Assembly: GCF_050436995.1 (NCBI RefSeq)
Contig: NC_134753.1
Location: 9,176,001-9,240,000, forward strand
Reading direction: 5' to 3'
DNA length: 64,000 nt
Origin: Anticarsia gemmatalis
Lineage: Eukaryota > Arthropoda > Insecta > Lepidoptera > Erebidae
Below are positions 1 to 8,956 of this stretch, one piece after another (positions within the stretch are counted from its first letter, which is position 1; each line of letters begins with the position of its first letter). The position numbers and the translations under genes were made by a program. Under the pieces are notes generated by a model that made no database searches, was not told where the DNA came from, and worked only from the letters and a program-made list of their open reading frames with translations.

Positions 1-463
1 CTGCAGTAACATACAGTTAGTCTGAATTTTTATTATTGAAGAATATATTTTTAGTTATTTCAGTAGATATATTTTCTGAAATATGTCTAGCATTTTAATA
101 CTATCATAATATTCCTTTAGGACTATACTGTTAGGTATTGCAGTACCTATCTTGAACAGTATATTTGTAAGAAAATGTGGACGATGAATAAAATCACTAT
201 AAGATTTAAATTTTTTAATACTGTTTTTTGCGAGCAAAGTAATTCTGCTCAGATTTCCCTCACCACGCGACGTTCTACCTTAAAATTTATAAATTAATGT
301 AAAATAAATATATAACAATCGTCCAAAGTTAGTGGACATTTAAGTACATTTTGCTAAACATAATGCGCTAGGAACTAAAACTGCACACAATTATCACATC
401 TCTAGCAGCCTACTTTTATAAATATAACACATATCACAATAAAATTGTACTAGCATTGATGAA
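1..463. other. AT-rich flank 3' of the esterase gene
   Basis: No supported gene is visible. A 60-codon minus-strand reading frame (55-237) is lysine and isoleucine rich, starts without a convincing ATG context and matches no family I recognise, so I treat it as chance. Confidence 0.4.
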
Positions 464-469
464 TTTATT
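464..469 (-). terminator. Poly(A) signal of the carboxylesterase gene
   Basis: The minus strand reads AATAAA here, about 62 bases past the esterase stop codon (531-533). This is a normal distance for a 3' end signal in a compact insect gene. It is the first canonical hexamer downstream of the stop that I noticed. Confidence 0.55.
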
Positions 470-530
470 ACTAAGTCTGATGATCATTATTAATTGGACA
501 TTAATTGAAACCAAATAAAAGGTGCAGCCT

Positions 531-2670
531 CTATTTTTTAACAACATTCAATGTTGTCTCTCCATAGATATTTTCCCAGAAACTCATATTTTCTGCACTT
601 GGGTTTTTGTAGTATTCAAGTTTATTTCCTATGACAATGTAATTCCGTTCAGATTCTGAAAATGGCTTCCATTCTTGATTCGGTTTTCTGAAAATAAAAC
701 AGTAAAAATGTTATCATGAGGTTTTAAATACAGTTTTATGAATATGTATAAAAAGTTTACTACTTACCCTGTGCTTGCAAAGTTCACCCATAGTTGTACA
801 AATTGTTTGATAATGTTTTTAGAATCATCTGTCAGGGGTATGTCTAGACAGGTAACGTTAAAGAGATAGGGTAATTCATCCGCGTGACAAACGCCTTTAA
901 CTGAATCCATTTTGTAACTCTTTTTTGAATAATTTCGTTCAGTTTCTGCAACAAACTTATACACGTACACAGGCTCTGTAACGTATTGACTGTGGTACCG
1001 AGCATATCTTATAATATTGTAAACAAACGGTCTATCTGTTTCTAGGTCCGAAATTTCCTGGTAACTTTCTGCAGTAATATCCTTATCTTTGAAGTAGTAT
1101 TTCCGAATCTTCTCGTCAGCTTCCTGAATACTTTCTGTTGACCATTTCAACTTCAATTCTCGCGGCACAACAAATCCAGGCATTGCATATAACGCATGTA
1201 TATAAGGTAGCTTTCTAGCGATTTCCATTCCCTCACCGGACGCGTATCCTACTATCAGAGGAACATTTGCTATCTTACCGTTTTTAACTAAGTCAGTGGG
1301 TAAGTCTGTTAGAAATCTACCATCATTTGGTCCAACTTTCTCGACGACTGGACCAAATAAGATACTATCAGCTAAGTCATTGTGTTCTATATTTAAGGGT
1401 GGCAGCTGTTTATTGACTAGTGATGAAACCGGTTGACTCCTTAAAAATGTTAGAAGTTCTGCCGGATCATCGGTATCTTTTCCAAGTAATTTTCCTAGTT
1501 GAAACGCTCGTTGTCTTGCGTATATATTGTAACACCATTCATTTAAGCATACACCACTCTGGCAAATAGCTTTATTGAATAAGCCATCACTTATTTTAGA
1601 AATCAAGTGACATGACACCGAACCCGATCCAGCGCTGCAGCCGAATATGGTGACATTGTTTGGATCTCCGCCGAAAGCTCTGATGTTATTTTTAATCCAT
1701 TTAAGTGCTAGCACTTGGTCTTTCATACCAGCGTTGCCGGGAACATCTTCCGTATCCAAACATAAAAAGCCTAAAACTTCTAGTCTGTAGTTAATTGTAA
1801 CTAATACGACATCATGCGCCATAAAGAATTCTGGTCCGTAAAAATCGGAGTTACCGGAGCCTGTGTAAAAACCGCCTCCATGGATCCACACCATTACAGG
1901 TAGGGGTTTGTTCGGTGTCAATGTTTTAGTATAGACGTTAAGATAGAGGCAGTCTTCACTGCCATCTTCCATGCAGTTCATACGTTCGTTGAACTGAGGA
2001 CAGACTGGACCGTGCTGCGTTGCGTCTTTTACACCTTCCCATGGTTCTGGAGGTTCAGGTGCCTGCAACAAAACAGTTATTCTAGTATACGAGTAGAGAA
2101 TATCCTTACAGCCTTACCTCTACAATAATGTTTATGTTTAAATCGATGTAAGTTACAAGGTTAACGTGTAACAATTAAGCGCTAGTCTATTTTAATCTTA
2201 TCAAACATGTAAGTGTGTCAAAGCGTTGCGTAGGGATTACACAGTTACACACAATGAGAGGAAAATTCTGAGTAGTAGGTATGTACATTTTCTTACGATG
2301 AAAATAAAATGATGACATAATAACAACTCCTATACAAGAGAATGTGACAAATGTTATTACTTTAGATACGCCACTGAGTAGTAGGTAAATATGATTTTCA
2401 TTAGACATTGCGAATACGACTATAGGCACGACCATAGTCTCGTTGTGAATACTAATGAGAATGCTTTGGTATGCTTTCGTTTGAAATATAAAAACGTTAC
2501 AATCTCTATAGGTAAGTATGTGTTTCATGGAGGTACCTATTACTCACCTTGAATCTTAATTCTCCAAGCGGCGGTTTGGCGTATGGTATGCCTTTAAAAG
2601 CAATGTAATTTTCTATACCGCTACAGGCAGCGCCTCTCAATTCGCCGTACTCTGTCTTCACAAGAGCCAT
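531..2670 (-). CDS. Carboxylesterase (alpha-esterase-like, intracellular type), three coding exons
   Basis: Spliced coding exons on the minus strand are 2670-2548, 2062-768 and 687-531, giving 1,575 nt and 524 aa. Introns are 2547-2063 (GTGAGT...TTGCAG, phase 0) and 767-688 (GTAAGT...TTTCAG, phase 2), and the frame stays open across both junctions. The start ATG at 2670 opens MALVKTEYGELRG, the conserved N-terminus of type-B carboxylesterases. An alpha/beta-hydrolase fold is indicated by the oxyanion-hole HGGG (residues 102-105), nucleophile elbow G-C-S-A-G (Ser184), Glu318 in ASGEGM and His434 in CHADELPYLF, so the catalytic triad is complete. The C-terminal exon carries EWKPF, also typical. 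There is no N-terminal signal peptide and no C-terminal ER-retention signal, so a cytosolic enzyme is likely. The usual role of the family is hydrolysis of carboxylic esters (xenobiotic, lipid or odorant metabolism); the substrate cannot be read from sequence. Length (~525-560 aa is usual) is normal. Confidence 0.93.
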
Positions 2671-3350
2671 ATTTTCACAACTGACCCTGCAAATGGTAGT
2701 TTAGGTAAGTAACTATGTAATGGAACACACATTTAATTATGAAGGAGATATCGTCTAAAGCTATACATTATTACTATAGCGTGAGAATTTCCTCTTTAGC
2801 ACGTGAAGTTGATAGTTGATCAGGTGCCAGCAGTAACAATGTACTTCTATCTACGTGCATGCATTGTTCTAACCTTGGGTCGTTATGTGACTTGATTCAC
2901 AATTAGCGCATAGATAGGGTGTAAGTAAGTAGTAATGCATGACTTATAAAATGTTACTGGGGTAGAGATAATGTTTCTTTACTTTTAATTAGAGGTAAAT
3001 CTGTCGGTATTACCTAGTTGGCATAACCTTTACTCATGCTAGTAAAGTAATTATTTTTCAAAGAGAATATTGTGTATAACTAATTAAAATGCTTCAGTTT
3101 AATGTGTGTCCGCAAGAATGCCGTCATCGTTTAATCTTCATTATCTGCACTCCTTGCCATCTTTCGCTTTCTGCGAAGGGGTTTGTTGCTATATTTAGAT
3201 ACACAAAGAAAACTGGCGCGTAGTTTCTGTCTCTCAAGAACTTATAATGTACTTTTTTCTATTCCCAGTTGAGCTGTTTTAGACTAGACACACTGATTAA
3301 AACTACAAAACATTAACAAAGTTAGTAGGAAGCGAAAAAAAAGTTGCGTC
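2671..3350 (-). promoter_or_regulatory. 5' region of the esterase gene
   Basis: Just upstream of the ATG the minus strand reads a good acceptor, ATTTGCAG at 2694-2687, so the start codon probably lies 16 bases into its exon and a non-coding first exon sits higher up. I could not place that exon or its promoter. The rest of the interval up to the Harbinger element is AT-rich and featureless, apart from a CpG-containing stretch around 3200-3230. Confidence 0.35.
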
Positions 3351-3353
3351 TTA

Positions 3354-4060
3354 GGGCTCTTTCAATTTAGCCGTATCGTGTCGGACCGCAGCAGTGCCGA
3401 AACGGTGCGTTTGTCGTACGGTGCACGGACGGTCATTTGTTTTCATACAAATCGCACGGTGCGGCAACAGTGCGGTGTCGGTACCGAGAACGCACGACGA
3501 CAGGACGGCAACGTCGCAAGCTCCACGCGTTCATTTCGCTGTTGAATAGTGCGGTGACTAAACGTGACAGCTAATTTCATAGAATTTTCATGTTTATTAT
3601 TTGCTTAAAATGGATGATATAGACGTGGAAGAATTTATAAATGAAATTGAATTATTGAGTAATTCATAGAAACATTCTCTTGACATTCTTAAGTAATTAA
3701 AAAATTTGCTTGGGTCTTGTTTTAACCTAGGATAAAGAATATGGAAATCACCAAAATTACATGTTAATGAAAACATCGGTAGTGTTCTTTTACGGGTGCG
3801 GCGTTTTTGTTTCTGTTTGATATTTTTTAACAGGAGCACTAACAGTAATGTTTCTTCGTCAGAGTCCATGGCTACACTGCTGTCACATGAATTTAAAACA
3901 ACACTAACATACAAACGCACGGCAGTCAGATACGCTTTCAATTTAGGCGTTTGGTGTCGGACGGCTAACGTACCGCAGCGGTACGGCAGCGGGCTATAAC
4001 CAGCGGCACGGTTAACGTGCGGCAGCCGTACGACACGAAACGTCTAAATTGAAAGAGCCC
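3354..4060 (-). mobile_element. Non-autonomous PIF/Harbinger DNA transposon, 707 bp
   Basis: The ends are inverted repeats: left GGGCTCTTTCAATTTAG (3354-3370) is the exact complement of the right end (4044-4060). Homology continues inward for about 19 more bases with four mismatches. A TTA flanks both sides (3351-3353 and 4061-4063), matching the 3-bp TWA target duplication of PIF/Harbinger elements. Subterminal regions are unusually CG-rich and hold repeated motifs of the type CGTGTCGGACCGC and GTACGGCAGCG. Inside, on the minus strand, is the start of a Harbinger nuclease gene (see 3597-3869). The catalytic domain and the second Harbinger gene are absent, so this copy cannot move by itself. 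The well-preserved ends suggest a fairly recent insertion. Confidence 0.82.
3597..3869 (-). pseudogene. Truncated Harbinger transposase (HARBI1-like), N-terminus only
   Basis: From the ATG at 3869 the minus strand encodes 90 aa beginning MDSDEETLLLVLLL, then a basic run, then FGDFHILYPRLKQDPSKFFN and YLRMSRECFYELL. This is the recognisable N-terminal region of PIF/Harbinger nucleases (leucine-rich start, basic stretch, then the 'KFFNYFRMS' block). The frame ends at a TAA at 3597 before any DDE catalytic motif, so the protein is a remnant. The frame is open further upstream of this ATG to 3941, but the family match starts at MDSDEE. The remnant is contained within the inverted repeats of the 707-bp element. 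Confidence 0.75.
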
Positions 4061-4063
4061 TTA

Positions 4064-4452
4064 TAGATACGGTAAAGTGCATGGCTGGACATTGATCTTG
4101 GCCTTTCTGAGACCACACGTGCGTAGAAATTATTTTTGGAACTGTCAAGATTTGCAAGAGAAGTGGGGCAGCGGAGTAGAGCTGTGATTGGTCACTAAGA
4201 GAGGCGCAGCGTGCCGTTGGCCTGTCATTCGCGCGCTTTCTATTCTGTTGTCTAGTGATTGGTCATTAAGATCGCGCATACCACAGCCCAACATCCGTGG
4301 CGCTTACTTGTATGACGTGATAGCGTAGCATGGTGATTGGTTCGTCGAGTTAGACGCGAGATGGCTGCCATGCGCCTTTCAGCCTTCACATGATTCAGAT
4401 GCTAAGTTCTGTTAGAAAAAAAATATTTCTCTTGGCGAAACGACATTAAGAA
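4064..4452 (+). promoter_or_regulatory. Probable promoter and 5' leader of the transposase-derived gene, with three CCAAT-type boxes
   Basis: This interval is richer in CpG than its surroundings and carries three copies of GTGATTGGT at 4184-4192, 4255-4263 and 4333-4341 (spacing 71 and 78). ATTGG is the reverse complement of CCAAT, the NF-Y binding core. They lie 110-270 bases before the start codon at 4453. A short upstream ORF (MAAMRLSAFT, 4361-4393) may lie in the leader if transcription starts before it. The transcription start itself is not visible. Confidence 0.5.
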
Positions 4453-6663
4453 ATGCCTCGAAAAACTTTACGCAGTCAAGCTAGAAGTATGATTTACAGC
4501 GTACACCAGCATATGCTAAAAGAAGCCAATGAAGGAGTGAAAAATGTTAATCAGGTAGGTACCTACTAATTTATAACCTATTTCATATTATTAATATTAA
4601 CCACATGGGAAGAAAAAATATTGTTATTGTTGGATTTTTATCACGATTCGGTCACAATCAGTGTGCGCGAGTAGGTACGCGTCGAATAACTAAAAGTTGC
4701 GCAATGCATGTCTCTTCGAGGATGAGGGTGTCGGACGGACTTGACAGCTGCTTGCGTTGCTTAGCAACGCTTTGACTTGAGTGAAGTTGAACCGTATTTA
4801 TTCGAAAAGCATTTAACGTTACGAATACCGTGACATTAAATATTTATTTATTTATTTAACTTATACAACACGATAAGCTTGAGTAAAAAAAGTGCTATTT
4901 ATATTAAAACACGACGTTTCACGATAATAAATGTCTTCCATGTGACTATTTGTTGTGGACTTTGTCACCATGCAGCCATGTCAAGAGCGGCAAAATGGCG
5001 ATCGTTCAAAAAGCTGTTGTCAGCCTACTATTATCATTCTGTGCTGTTTTTAAATGATTTTATATTTAATATTTTAGATTTGTATTGTAGATGAATCATT
5101 TGATGAAACCGTCTGTATTTTTTTTAAATGAATCTCAGATAGTTAAACCATGGATTTAAGATGATTAATTTATTCATCAAAAAATAATAAAATAAAATGT
5201 GAAAACCGTACGTAGGGTCACGACCTTCCCCTACATTACACACTTAGTAATCATAATGTTTAGATGGTACTACAATGAATGATGGATTAAACCATAAATG
5301 AACATTTATTACAGACTCCTTTTATTATTTTTAGGTACAAAAAAGGACGGCAGATGCTACTGGAATATCTGTAAATACAGTTAAAAGAGTTTTGAGAGAG
5401 GCCAACAAATCTGATTCTTCTGGAAGTTTGCGGACTCCAGGCAAGAAAAGACCTAGAAAGAAACCAGTGACAGATATGGATAACTTCGACTTGGGCGTTG
5501 TTAAAAGATGCATTCATAATTTTCATACGTCAAATGAGGGCTTTCCAACTATAAGGAAATTGCAAATGAAATTGCGCTCTGAAATAAATTTCCAAGGCTC
5601 TACCAAAAGCCTCAGCCGAATCATAAAGAAACAGGGGTTTCGTAGCAAAAGAACGGCAGACAAGCAACGAGTGCTGATTGAAAAAATGGATATTAGGTTT
5701 CAACGTTTGGAATATCTAGAGAAAATGACCTTATTTCGCCAACAAGGCAGACCTATTATATATACGTATGAAACTTATGTTCATGTAAATCAATCAAACT
5801 CCAAGTCAAGGCCTGAAGGGTCCCATTCTAAGAAACCCACGCCGCATATTCTAGGAGTGGGCATACTACACGCTGGGTCAGATCTTGGTTTCGTTCCAAA
5901 CAGCTTGCTTATGTTCGAGTCTAAGCCGAAAATCTCGAAGACAGGACAATATGACATAAATTTTTCTACCTACGAGAAGTGGCTTCGAACGCAATTGATA
6001 CCTAACCTTCCTCCGAATTCTGTGGTAGTGGTTGGTAACGGCTCTTATCTCAACAAACCCCTTGAGCCGGCACCAACTCCTTACGCAAAGCTGTCTATAA
6101 TGCAAGCTTGGCTAAGCGAAAAAAATATACCCTACAAAAAAGATATGCTGAAACCACAATTGTACAATTTAATAAAGTTGCACAAAGAAAAAGACAAGAT
6201 ATTTTACATTGATAAGTTGTTTTCCGACCAGGGTCATCTCGTGTTACGTCTACCACTGTACCACCCTGACTTGAACCCAATTGATATGGTGTGGGCGGTT
6301 ATTAAAGCTTATGTTAGCAGAGACGACACGGAGGCCAATAAAATATATGAACTGATACAGGAAAAGGTAGCAGACATGGGTCTTAAGTACGATTGGAAAA
6401 CGTTGGGAGATAAGGTTAAGGAAATAGAAGATAATTATAAGACTAGTGACGTGATTATAGACGAAATGATTGAAAAGATTGATATTAGTGGTAATATATC
6501 AGATAGCGGCTCAGACACAGATTGCTCAAGTGATTCATCAGAGGATGAAAACGATTCTGAATCAAACAATAAAGACTTTATCTATTTTGAAGTTCCTAAC
6601 GTGAAATCCGAAGAAGAGGCTACTGACCCACTGGGGGGAATCAAACAAGAAAAGTATGTCTAG
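4453..6663 (+). CDS. Transposase-derived protein of the IS630/Tc1/mariner (DDE_3) family, probably catalytically dead
   Basis: Two coding exons, 4453-4554 and 5335-6663, join across a 780-bp GT-AG intron (CAG|GTAGGT...TTTTTAG|GTACAA) in phase 0 to give 476 aa. The ATG at 4453 follows an in-frame TAA at 4447-4449. Residues ~1-57 form a helix-turn-helix (TADATGISVNTVKRVLREAN). A basic linker with PGKKRPRKKP follows (~68-78), then a second DNA-binding region and an RNase-H-like domain (~170-370) with GVGILHAGSDLGFVP, QLIPNLPPNS and LRLPLYHPDLNPIDMVW. In active relatives as I know them the catalytic residues sit in LDE, MDNA and NPIE; here they read TYE (Tyr179), VGNG (Gly268) and NPID (Asp351), so two of three are lost. 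The C-terminus (~424-443) is a Ser/Asp/Glu-rich acidic tail, followed by VKSE and IKQE. The whole frame is open, which argues for host use. No terminal inverted repeats were seen around it. Confidence 0.82.
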
Positions 6664-6734
6664 ATGTCAAACTAGAGATTTTTTTAAATTAACAATATAG
6701 GTGTGTTGCAGTATTAAATTAAATATTATATTAA

Positions 6735-6740
6735 AATAAA
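6735..6740 (+). terminator. Poly(A) signal of the transposase-derived gene
   Basis: AATAAA lies 72 bases after the stop codon in an AT-rich 3' region, a plausible 3' end for the gene ending at 6663. Confidence 0.55.
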
Positions 6741-7979
6741 ACATAAGTAGTTGTGTATCTTTTTCCTATAACACCAAATTTGTTTTTTACTTTAGCTGAA
6801 ATTATTTCGCAGATAGTATCCATGAAAAGATTACTTAACACGTATGAAAATAATAGGTCTAACATTAGAGTTATGACTTCTAATATACTTATTCTATAAC
6901 AAATGCCCAGATGTTCGAAGTTGTAACTATATAGTGATGAATTAGCAAAATAATAATAATTTCCTAATTAAAATAATGGTATGATAACAAGGTTTCTACG
7001 ATACATCCAGACGCGATAATATTTTACTATCAGACTAGATAGGGGATACTCGAGCGCTTGAGTTAACACTACGTTATCTACATCTTGATGGCCAAAGGAA
7101 GCTTAAACGTCGAAATCTTATGCGATAAAAGTAAGGGCTGGAAAAGTCCATCACTTCACATAAATGGAACATAACGGGATGGGAGACTAAATATTATCAT
7201 TCAAGCCTAAACTATCTAAGCTCGTAAGCTTTTAAAACCAGCGCAATATAACTGACTCGGCGGTCTAGTTTTTATGATGAGAGCATAGTTTAATCTGGGA
7301 ATTTACATCCAAATCTGTTTCCGTATCTCCATGCATGTAGTTAGTTCAACTTTACAAATAAATACATTGTCATATCATGGTGATTTAGTCAATTACAATG
7401 ATGATTCATGGTAACGTATGATTTAAAAGAATAATAATAAAAAGTAATATGTTTATTGACCCACTGAAGCTACTCAGTGGTTGCAGAAAGCAGAAAATTA
7501 GGAAAGCTTTGGACCTCAATTACTGATGATGATGAAATTATAATATTGTTAGCAATAGAATACCTTCTTAAGTATATGAGAATAAGTTACAATTTCTCTA
7601 CTATCTTCACGAACAAATTCACACCCAGTAGTACGTTATCAAGTTGTAAAAAATCTGGTAAAATATTATGACGTTTGTTGTGTTTACATATTTAATTGTC
7701 AAATGTTAAGAAAAAAATACCAAAAATTTAACATTGAACTTTTTTGATAAGACAATAATCCCTTTTCACAGGTTTTCATAAAGAGATCTATCTCGAATTC
7801 AAATATGATACTCAGGAGGATACAGCTAGGCAGAAAAAAAACTGCACGTCTATCATCAGTTTGTGTAGAAAAAACTTATTGATTGGCAAGACGGTAAAAT
7901 GCAATTTTGTTAAAATAACGTAAACGTTCGTAAGTAAACAACAAGTACCGATCAGAGCACCACTCAAACAAATACTAAG
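6741..7979. other. Intergenic DNA, nothing firm
   Basis: No gene is supported. A 64-codon frame at 7477-7671 has no start context or family match. The sequence is AT-rich with no obvious inverted or tandem repeats. Confidence 0.4.
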
Positions 7980-7980
7980 A

Positions 7981-8178
7981 CTAGAAATACTTACATTTTG
8001 ACTGTGTCATTTTTCTTTTCCCGCGGCGTACAGAAATAACAACATACAGATCGCCAATGCATCTTTTATTTTGTAAGTAAACAGTGTAATCGTCTATAAA
8101 ACTGAACTTTCTCAAGTAGCAATATTTACTATAAACAGGGCACGTCTGCGTCTGTCTACCGTTTAAAACACTATCCAT
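7981..8178 (-). CDS. Candidate small exon, copy 1 of the tandem duplication
   Basis: The minus strand has ATG at 8178 and 65 codons (MDSVLNGRQTQTC... to KCKYF). Its last codons overlap a strong splice-donor sequence, AAAT|GTAAGTAT, near 7993, so it could be a first coding exon of about 185 bp. The peptide has several Tyr and Cys and a basic patch (RRGKRK) but no family I recognise. I could not find a convincing next exon downstream on the minus strand. It is equally possible that this is a chance frame. Confidence 0.25.
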   Translation of the reverse strand: MDSVLNGRQTQTCPVYSKYCYLRKFSFIDDYTVYLQNKRCIGDLYVVISVRRGKRKMTQSKCKYF

Positions 8179-8467
8179 GATTACGTCAGAATCTTATCAG
8201 TAAAACTAATAAATATTATCTACACTGTTCAAATATGAAATCATTATTAAGCATGACAGCGTAATCTGGCAATAGTGTTTTATCGTTTAATACTATTATA
8301 ATTGTTATGAATCTAGCACATACTCGTGATTTCGCGCTACCTGACTTCCTACTGCTTGCTGGAAAATTTCAACGATGTTAAAAGTAACTTCATAATTTCT
8401 ATGATAATTATGTTTCAGGGATGCATTTAGCTATTCAAAGTATACTTTGTCGCGACAAAGAAATTAA

Positions 8468-8665
8468 CTAGAAATACTTACATTTTGACTGTGTCATTTT
8501 TCTTTTCCCGCGGCGTACAGAAATAACAACATACAGATCGCCAATGCATCTTTTATTTTGTAAGTAAACAGTGTAATCGTCTATAAAACTGAACTTTCTC
8601 AAGTAGCAATATTTACTATAAACAGGGCACGTCTGCGTCTGTCTACCGTTTAAAACACTATCCAT
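8468..8665 (-). CDS. Candidate small exon, copy 2 of the tandem duplication
   Basis: This copy is identical to the frame at 7981-8178 because it sits in the second copy of the 487-bp repeat. It has the same ATG, peptide and donor-like GTAAGT. If the exon is real, two first exons in tandem could be alternative promoters or an exon duplication; if the duplication is an assembly error, only one exists. Confidence 0.22.
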   Translation of the reverse strand: MDSVLNGRQTQTCPVYSKYCYLRKFSFIDDYTVYLQNKRCIGDLYVVISVRRGKRKMTQSKCKYF

Positions 8666-8956
8666 GATTACGTCAGAATCTTATCAGTAAAACTAATAAA
8701 TATTATCTACACTGTTCAAATATGAAATCATTATTAAGCATGACAGCGTAATCTGGCAATAGTGTTTTATCGTTTAATACTATTATAATTGTTATGAATC
8801 TAGCACATACTCGTGATTTCGCGCTACCTGACTTCCTACTGCTTGCTGGAAAATTTCAACGATGTTAAAAGTAACTTCATAATTTCTATGATAATTATGT
8901 TTCAGGGATGCATTTAGCTATTCAAAGTATACTTTGTCGCGACAAAGAAATTAACT

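Larger units (their letters stand above)
7980..8956. repeat. Perfect 487-bp tandem duplication
   Basis: Bases 7980-8469 recur at 8467-8956, an offset of 487. Reading both copies base by base I found no difference. The copies share the three bases ACT at the junction; homology stops just outside, where 7979 G faces 8466 A and 8470 A faces 8957 C. Each copy contains the same 65-codon minus-strand frame ending at a GTAAGT splice-donor sequence. Identity over this length means either a very recent duplication or an assembly artefact. Confidence 0.9.

Noticed and set aside
55..237. 60-codon minus-strand frame
   Set aside because: Lysine/isoleucine-rich composition expected of AT-rich DNA, no clear start or splice context, no family match.
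2187..2528. 113-codon minus-strand frame upstream of the main esterase exon
   Set aside because: It lies inside esterase intron 1 (2547-2063), and the splice sites on both sides join the true exons in frame.
5287..6280. Several minus-strand frames opposite the transposase-derived gene
   Set aside because: They are antisense shadows of a clearly recognised protein.
7477..7671. Plus-strand 64-codon frame
   Set aside because: No start context, no motif, no splice signals that lead anywhere.
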